NCBI GenBank assembly: GCA_027531565.1
Contig: JAPZSB010000005.1
Span: 1-64,000 of the forward strand
DNA length: 64,000 nucleotides
Origin: Beijerinckiaceae bacterium
Lineage (GTDB): Bacteria; Pseudomonadota; Alphaproteobacteria; Rhizobiales; Beijerinckiaceae
Direction of reading: 5' to 3'
Part shown: one piece after another, positions 59,124 to 64,000 of the stretch
Position numbering within the stretch: position 1 is the first letter of the stretch
Layout: each line of letters begins with the position of its first letter
Translations under genes and position numbers: made by a program
Notes under the pieces: model-generated
Told to the model about the DNA's origin: nothing
The model's input: the letters and a program-made list of their open reading frames with translations, nothing else
Databases searched by the model: none

Positions 59124-62100
59124 TCAATAGGCTTCGCGCATGGACGCGCGGGAGGCGGAGGGGTCGGAGGCAAGGTCCTGCCGGTGCAGGGCCTGGAGCC
59201 GGGCCAGCGGACCGGCGCCGTAACGCAGGAACAGGACCGGCGTCAGCAGCATGTCGAGCAGGGTCGCGGTGACCAGCCCGCCGAAGATGGTGATCGCGAC
59301 GGGATGGAGGATCTCCTTTCCCGGCGCCTGGGCATCGATCATCAACGGGACCAGCGCGATGCCGGCGGAGAGCGCAGTCATCAGCACAGGCGTCAGCCGC
59401 TCGAGACTGCCGCGCAGCACCAGATCGCGTCCGAACGGCATGCCTTCGTGCAGCGACAGGTTGATGTAATGGCTGATCTTGAGGATCCCGTTCCGCGCTG
59501 CGATGCCCGTCAGCGTGATGAACCCGATCATCGAGGCGATGGAGAGCGGCTGCCCCGCCATCCGGAGCGCGGCGACCGAGCCGATCAGCGCGAGCGGCAC
59601 CGACCCCATGATGATCAGCGCCAGCCGGACCGAGCGGTAGCGCGAATAGAGGAGGGCGAAGATCATCGCGAGCGAGACCAGCGAGAGCAGGCCGATCGTG
59701 CGGCTGGCCTCTTCCTGGGCCTGGAACGTGCCCTCGAGCATCGTGAACGTGCCGGTTGGCAGCGCATGCTCGCGCACGACGTTCCTGATCCCTGCGATGA
59801 TCGCCGCCATGTCCGCCCGTCCGTCGGCATTGGCGAGGACCACGATGCGCCGCTTGCCGTTCTCGCGCAGGATCTGGTTGGGGCCGTCCGTCTCGCGGAT
59901 CTCCGCCACCGCGCTGAGCGGCACCCAGCCGCGCGGCGTCTCGATCAGCATGGAGGCGAGCGAGCCGGTCGTGCGGGAGCGGTCATCAAGGCGCAGCACG
60001 AGGTCGAACCGGCGCGTGCCATCCACGAGGCGGGACATGACCCGGCCGTTGGACAGCCGTTCGAGCTGTTCGGTCACGGTGGCGGGGGTGATGCCGTAAA
60101 GCGCCGCGCGGGCATAGTCGACCGTGATGTCGAGATGCGGAATCCGCACCTGCTTCTCGACCTGGAGGTCGACCACGCCGGGAATTCCGGCCATTTTCAC
60201 GCGCAGCTCCTCGGCCACGCGGCGGAGTTGGTCGAGATCCTCGCCGAAGACCTTGAGCGCGATCTGTGCCCGCACGCCGGAGAGCATGTGGTCGAGCCGG
60301 TGCGAGATCGGCTGGCCGACATTCGTGACAAGCGGCAGGACGGCAAGGCGTTCCCGGATATCGGTAATGATCGCATCCTTGCTCCGCGCGGAGGGTTTCA
60401 GGTCCACCTCGATCTCGGAGGAATGCACGCCCTCGGCATGTTCGTCGAGTTCGGCCCGGCCGGTGCGGCGCCCGACCTGCCGCACTTCGGGCACATCGAG
60501 GATGAGCCGCTCGGCAATCAGGCCGATCCGCTGGCTCTCGGCCAGCGAGATGCCCGGGTTGAACAGCGTGTTGATCGTCAACGTCCCCTCGTTGAACGGC
60601 GGCAGGAAGGCCCGGGGCAGCTGGAAGGCAAGCCATGCCGCACCGCCGACCATCAGCAGGACGACGAGCATCAGCAGGCGCGGGAGGCGGAAGGCGAAAG
60701 CCAGCAGGGCGGCATTGGCCCGCTTGAGGACGCGAACCAGCGCCCCGTCGCCGTGATCGAAGCGCTTGAGCCCCGGCAGGAGATAGTAGGCCATGACAGG
60801 GGTGAGCGTGATCGAGACGACGAGGCTCATCAGGATCGAGATGATATAGGCCTTGCCAAGCGGGGCGAAGAGCCGGCCCTCGATGCCGGTCAGGGCAAAG
60901 AGCGGCACGAAGACCAGCACGATGATCGCTGTCGCATAGACGATGCCGGAACGGACTTCCTGGCTGGCCGAGACCACCACATCGAAGACACTGCGCGGAT
61001 TGCCGGCCTCGCGGTTCTCCCGGAGCCGCCGGAAGATGTTCTCGACATCGACCACCGCGTCATCGACGAGTTCCCCGATGGCGATGGCCAGCCCGCCCAG
61101 GGTCATCGTGTTGATCGACAGCCCCATGAGATGGAACACGATCGCCGTCGCGAGGATCGAGACCGGGATGGCGGTCAGCGAGATCAGGGTTGTCCGGGTG
61201 TTGAGCAGGAACAGGAACAGCACCACCGCCACCACGGCCACGGCTTCCAGCAGGACTTTCTTCAGGTTCTGGATCGATGTCTCGATGAAATTCGCCTGCC
61301 GGAACAGGATGTTGTCAGCCTTCACGCCCGGCGGCAGCGTCTGCGAGAGATCCCGCAGCGCCGATTCCAGTTCGGCCGTCAGGCGCAACGTGTCGATATC
61401 CGGCTGCTTCTCGATCGAAAGCACCACGGCCGGCTTGCCCATGAAGCCGGCATCGCCCCGTTTCAGCCGCGCCCCGTAGCCCACATCGGCCACCTGGTCG
61501 AGGCGGATCGGGGCGTCACGGCTGACGGCGACCACGAGGGCCGCCAGATCCTCCAGCCGCAAGGTTCGGCCGACATTCCGGATCAGGAATTCCCGTGAAT
61601 ACTGGTCCGCAAAGCCGCCGCCGGTATTCGTGCCGAATGCGGCGAGGGCGCGCTCGATCTGCTCGAGCGTCACGCCGAGGGCGCGCATGGCTGCCGGGTT
61701 GGGCGCAACCCGGTATTGCCGGACCTCGCCGCCCATCGGGATGACCTGGGCAACGCCGGCAATGGTCAGAAGTCGCGGCCGGATGATGAATTCCGCGATT
61801 TCCCGCATCTCCATCGGCGTGACATGGTCAGGCCCGGTCAGTGCCACCATGAGCACCTGGCCCATGATCGAGGAGATCGGCCCCATTTGCGGGGTGACAT
61901 TCGCCGGAAGCCGCTCGCGCACAAGGGCAAGCCTTTCGGCGATCTGCTGGCGGTTGCGGTAGATATCCGTGCCCCAGTCGAACTCGACATAGACGATCGA
62001 CAGCCCGACGCCGGAGACAGACCGGACACGCGTCACGCCTGGCACGCCGTTCATCTGCGTCTCGATCGGGAACGTGACGAGCTGTTCCACCTCGGGTGGC

Positions 62101-62270
62101 GCGAGGCCTTCCGCCTCGGTCATGATGGTCACGGTCGGCTTGTTCAGATCGGGCAGAACGTCGACCGGCAGGCGCGACATCACGAAGGCGCCGTAGAGCA
62201 TCAGCACGCCGGCAAAGGCGAGGACCAGCAGGCGATTGCGCAGGGATTGCGTGACAAGGAACGAGAACAT
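59124..62270 (-). CDS. Heavy-metal RND efflux pump (CusA/CzcA family)
   Basis: A 1048-residue inner-membrane proton/metal antiporter. Twelve helices in two halves, two large periplasmic loops. Begins MFSFLVTQSLRNRLLVLAFA. Helix 4 reads GGLAIAIGELVDDAVVDVENIFRRL, a pattern I associate with the HME4 subgroup rather than CusA or CzcA proper; metal therefore uncertain. Length fits. Starts four bases after the adaptor stop. Confidence 0.94.
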   Translation of the reverse strand: MFSFLVTQSLRNRLLVLAFAGVLMLYGAFVMSRLPVDVLPDLNKPTVTIMTEAEGLAPPEVEQLVTFPIETQMNGVPGVTRVRSVSGVGLSIVYVEFDWGTDIYRNRQQIAERLALVRERLPANVTPQMGPISSIMGQVLMVALTGPDHVTPMEMREIAEFIIRPRLLTIAGVAQVIPMGGEVRQYRVAPNPAAMRALGVTLEQIERALAAFGTNTGGGFADQYSREFLIRNVGRTLRLEDLAALVVAVSRDAPIRLDQVADVGYGARLKRGDAGFMGKPAVVLSIEKQPDIDTLRLTAELESALRDLSQTLPPGVKADNILFRQANFIETSIQNLKKVLLEAVAVVAVVLFLFLLNTRTTLISLTAIPVSILATAIVFHLMGLSINTMTLGGLAIAIGELVDDAVVDVENIFRRLRENREAGNPRSVFDVVVSASQEVRSGIVYATAIIVLVFVPLFALTGIEGRLFAPLGKAYIISILMSLVVSITLTPVMAYYLLPGLKRFDHGDGALVRVLKRANAALLAFAFRLPRLLMLVVLLMVGGAAWLAFQLPRAFLPPFNEGTLTINTLFNPGISLAESQRIGLIAERLILDVPEVRQVGRRTGRAELDEHAEGVHSSEIEVDLKPSARSKDAIITDIRERLAVLPLVTNVGQPISHRLDHMLSGVRAQIALKVFGEDLDQLRRVAEELRVKMAGIPGVVDLQVEKQVRIPHLDITVDYARAALYGITPATVTEQLERLSNGRVMSRLVDGTRRFDLVLRLDDRSRTTGSLASMLIETPRGWVPLSAVAEIRETDGPNQILRENGKRRIVVLANADGRADMAAIIAGIRNVVREHALPTGTFTMLEGTFQAQEEASRTIGLLSLVSLAMIFALLYSRYRSVRLALIIMGSVPLALIGSVAALRMAGQPLSIASMIGFITLTGIAARNGILKISHYINLSLHEGMPFGRDLVLRGSLERLTPVLMTALSAGIALVPLMIDAQAPGKEILHPVAITIFGGLVTATLLDMLLTPVLFLRYGAGPLARLQALHRQDLASDPSASRASMREAY

Positions 62271-62274
62271 CGGC

Positions 62275-63702
62275 TCAACGCACCTGATGCAGCAGCTCGG
62301 CGCCGGTCGTCACGATCCGGCGGCCCGCCTCGAGCCCGGACAGGACAATCACCCGCTCGGCATCCAGCGGCTCGACGCGCACCTCGCGCGGCACGAACCG
62401 CTCGGGATTGGACTGTTCGTAGACCAGCATCGTGCCATTGGCCGCGCGGATGACGCTGGCGCGCGGCACGGCAATCCCCTCCTGTTGCCGGCTGGTGGCC
62501 ATGGTGACGGTGACCAGCTGGCCGAGCCGCAGCCCGGCCTCCCGGGCGAGGATCGAGAAATGGAGCGGCACTGTCTGGTTGCGGTCCGACAGGCCAGCCC
62601 CCTCGAAAGCGAGCGTCAGCGCCCGTCCGTCCGGCAGGACCGCGCTGCCCCGATCGCCCACGACGACACCGGCATAGCTCAGCGCCTCGACCCAGAGGCG
62701 GTCGGGATCGACGATCTGGAACAGGATCGAATTCGGATCGGCCATCTGGCCGGCCACGACATTGGCAGCCGCCAGCACGCCATCCACGGGCGCGAGAAGC
62801 GGCTCCGGCTCGCGCTGGATGCGCTCCACGACCTGCCGGCGGGCCTGAAGCCCGGCCAGCTCCAGCTCGGCATCCTCGACCTGCGCCCGCGTCACCGTGC
62901 CGGCCGTGACCTGCCGGTAACGTTCGAGCCGGCGGGAGACCAGGGCCATCTGCTGTTCCAGTTCGCGGATCTGCTGCGCCTGGCTGGCAAGGTCGGCCGT
63001 CGAGATGGCGGGCTGGACCACGGCGAGAACATCGCCGGCGCGCACGCGCGTTCCCAACCGCCGGAACCCGCCCGGCGGCGCGGAAATCCGGCCGGCCACG
63101 GAAGCCTGGACGACGCCGCTGGCATTCGGATCGGGCACGATCCGGCCGGGCAGGGTGGCGACCTGCGGATGGACCGCCCGTTCGATCTTGAGGTTCGCAA
63201 GCCCGAGAATGCGCTGGGTGGCTTTCGGCACGAAAACCGCGCCGTCGGGCATCCGCTGGGCGAGGTCGGTGGCGCCCGGCTTCGGCTTGCCCGGTTCGTC
63301 GGGCGGGACGACGAGCGAGGCGGTCAGCACATCGATCTCGCCGTTCGCGGTCACGGTCGCGATCAGTTCGTGGCTGCCGGGCTTGGTGGCGAAGGGCGCA
63401 TCGGTCTGGAAATTGCCGCCCGGGATCGGTCTGGCCTTCTGCGGACCGGCGGGCGTCTCGAGCTCGATCTCGGCATCGCTCACCGGCTGGTTGCCGATGA
63501 ACCGGTCGAGATGCAGCGTCAGCTTGCCGTCACGGAATACGCCCACCAGTTCGAAACTCTCCGACGACGCGTCGAACCGGGGCGCAATGCTGGCGGAGAC
63601 GGGCGGCGGAGGTGCGCCATGGTCATGCCCCTCATGGGCGGAAGCGGCCAGACCGGCCACGAGCAACAGCGGCAGGCTCAACCTGAATGCACCGACCTTC
63701 AC
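62275..63702 (-). CDS. RND efflux periplasmic adaptor (CzcB/CusB-like)
   Basis: A 475-residue membrane-fusion protein: signal peptide 1-22, then the His-rich metal-binding segment AHEGHDHGAPPPP, an extra N-terminal domain (about 30-130), a barrel-sandwich/lipoyl half-motif around RVRAGDVLAVVQPAIST and a coiled-coil hairpin (QIRELEQQMALVSRRLERYR). GTG start at 63702 with AGAGG upstream. No outer-membrane factor gene is in the window. Coupled to the pump. Confidence 0.92.
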   Translation of the reverse strand: MKVGAFRLSLPLLLVAGLAASAHEGHDHGAPPPPVSASIAPRFDASSESFELVGVFRDGKLTLHLDRFIGNQPVSDAEIELETPAGPQKARPIPGGNFQTDAPFATKPGSHELIATVTANGEIDVLTASLVVPPDEPGKPKPGATDLAQRMPDGAVFVPKATQRILGLANLKIERAVHPQVATLPGRIVPDPNASGVVQASVAGRISAPPGGFRRLGTRVRAGDVLAVVQPAISTADLASQAQQIRELEQQMALVSRRLERYRQVTAGTVTRAQVEDAELELAGLQARRQVVERIQREPEPLLAPVDGVLAAANVVAGQMADPNSILFQIVDPDRLWVEALSYAGVVVGDRGSAVLPDGRALTLAFEGAGLSDRNQTVPLHFSILAREAGLRLGQLVTVTMATSRQQEGIAVPRASVIRAANGTMLVYEQSNPERFVPREVRVEPLDAERVIVLSGLEAGRRIVTTGAELLHQVR

Positions 63703-63785
63703 ACCGCACCTCTTCCCGGAATTCCTGTCCGGCCTCTATGCGCGAGGCATGATTCAACGGGATTGCGCGATTGTTGCAGAATGTT

Positions 63786-64000
63786 TCAGGCGGGGTTGTC
63801 CGCGTGGCGTGGTAAATGGACCGTCACGAGAAGCCCGCCTTCCGGACGGTTTTCAAGGACGATGCTGCCGCCATGGCCTTCGATGATGTCGCGGGCGATG
63901 GACAGGCCAAGCCCGAATCCGCCGGTTTCCCGCGAGCGGGAGGCCTCGAGACGGGTGAAGGGCTCGAACATTTCCGCCATACGATCCTCGGGAATGCCGG
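63786..64000 (-). CDS. Sensor histidine kinase, C-terminal fragment (partial)
   Basis: The 3' end of a histidine kinase; the frame continues off the right end of the window. Readable is GIPEDRMAEMFEPFTR (the G1/F box), then GGFGLGLSIARDIIEGHGG (G2 box) and a C-terminus LVTVHLPRHADNPA. Upstream of and on the same strand as the RND operon (83-bp gap), so it probably controls metal efflux together with a response regulator beyond the window. Confidence 0.9.
   Translation of the reverse strand, partial: GIPEDRMAEMFEPFTRLEASRSRETGGFGLGLSIARDIIEGHGGSIVLENRPEGGLLVTVHLPRHADNPA

Noticed and set aside
58737-61598. 953-codon open frame on the plus strand
   Set aside because: Antisense to the RND pump gene. 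Composition (His, Arg, Asp, Gln rich) is that of a shadow frame; there is no recognisable domain or ribosome site.

Overview
The window is about two-thirds G+C, gene-dense, and most consistent with a chromosomal segment of a free-living alphaproteobacterium. Supporting this are the Liv-type, dipeptide-type and TRAP transporters with many 4-bp ATGA gene overlaps, an Entner-Doudoroff zwf-pgl-edd operon, a PpaA/AerR-like B12 protein, CtrA-like TTAACC sites and an ECF42-type sigma factor with its DGPF partner. I cannot name the genus. I found no rRNA, tRNA, CRISPR array, prophage or insertion sequence.

Layout. 0-14.6 kb: a chemoreceptor, a cold-shock protein with a clear terminator, a B12-binding regulator-like protein, a class III aminotransferase and gamma-glutamyltransferase, small exported or membrane proteins, a DUF188 protein, an archaeal-type AMP/thymidine phosphorylase paired with a PRPP synthetase, a MipA/OmpV porin-like protein, and an ECF42 sigma module. 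14.6-26.5 kb: a D-cysteine desulfhydrase-like enzyme, a LysR gene divergent from a complete dipeptide-type ABC operon (binding protein, two permeases, fused double ATPase), an amidase, a split transketolase and its divergent LysR gene. 26.5-30.6 kb: zwf-pgl-edd, the upper Entner-Doudoroff route without eda. 30.6-37.5 kb: TRAP permeases without a binding protein, DUF4865 with a divergent LysR gene, and a chrB remnant-chrA-nitroreductase-marR run with a double MarR-like operator. 37.5-42.4 kb: an iron/phosphonate-type ABC pair without an ATPase, and a heavy-metal P-type ATPase with an altered M4 motif.

42.4-47.2 kb: a 1173-residue RTX/cadherin-like secreted protein and a divergent unknown protein, with paired CtrA-like sites between them. 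47.2-58.7 kb: a long minus-strand cluster with a branched-chain-type ABC transporter (binding protein, LivH, LivM, LivG, LivF), a stripped-down third ABC ATPase, a Gfo/Idh oxidoreductase, an SDR, an IlvD/Edd-family sugar-acid dehydratase and a semialdehyde dehydrogenase, with a divergent RpiR regulator. The gene content suggests uptake and non-phosphorylative oxidation of a sugar or sugar acid. 58.7-64 kb: a heavy-metal RND efflux operon (adaptor, pump, small periplasmic protein) behind the 3' end of a sensor histidine kinase that runs off the window.

The points most worth following are the signature-less ABC ATPase inside the sugar-acid/Liv cluster, the AMP phosphorylase-PRPP synthetase pair, the P-type ATPase lacking the M4 proline, the double MarR operator, strong hairpins placed right after two binding-protein genes, and small tandem duplications at a signal peptide and at a start codon.
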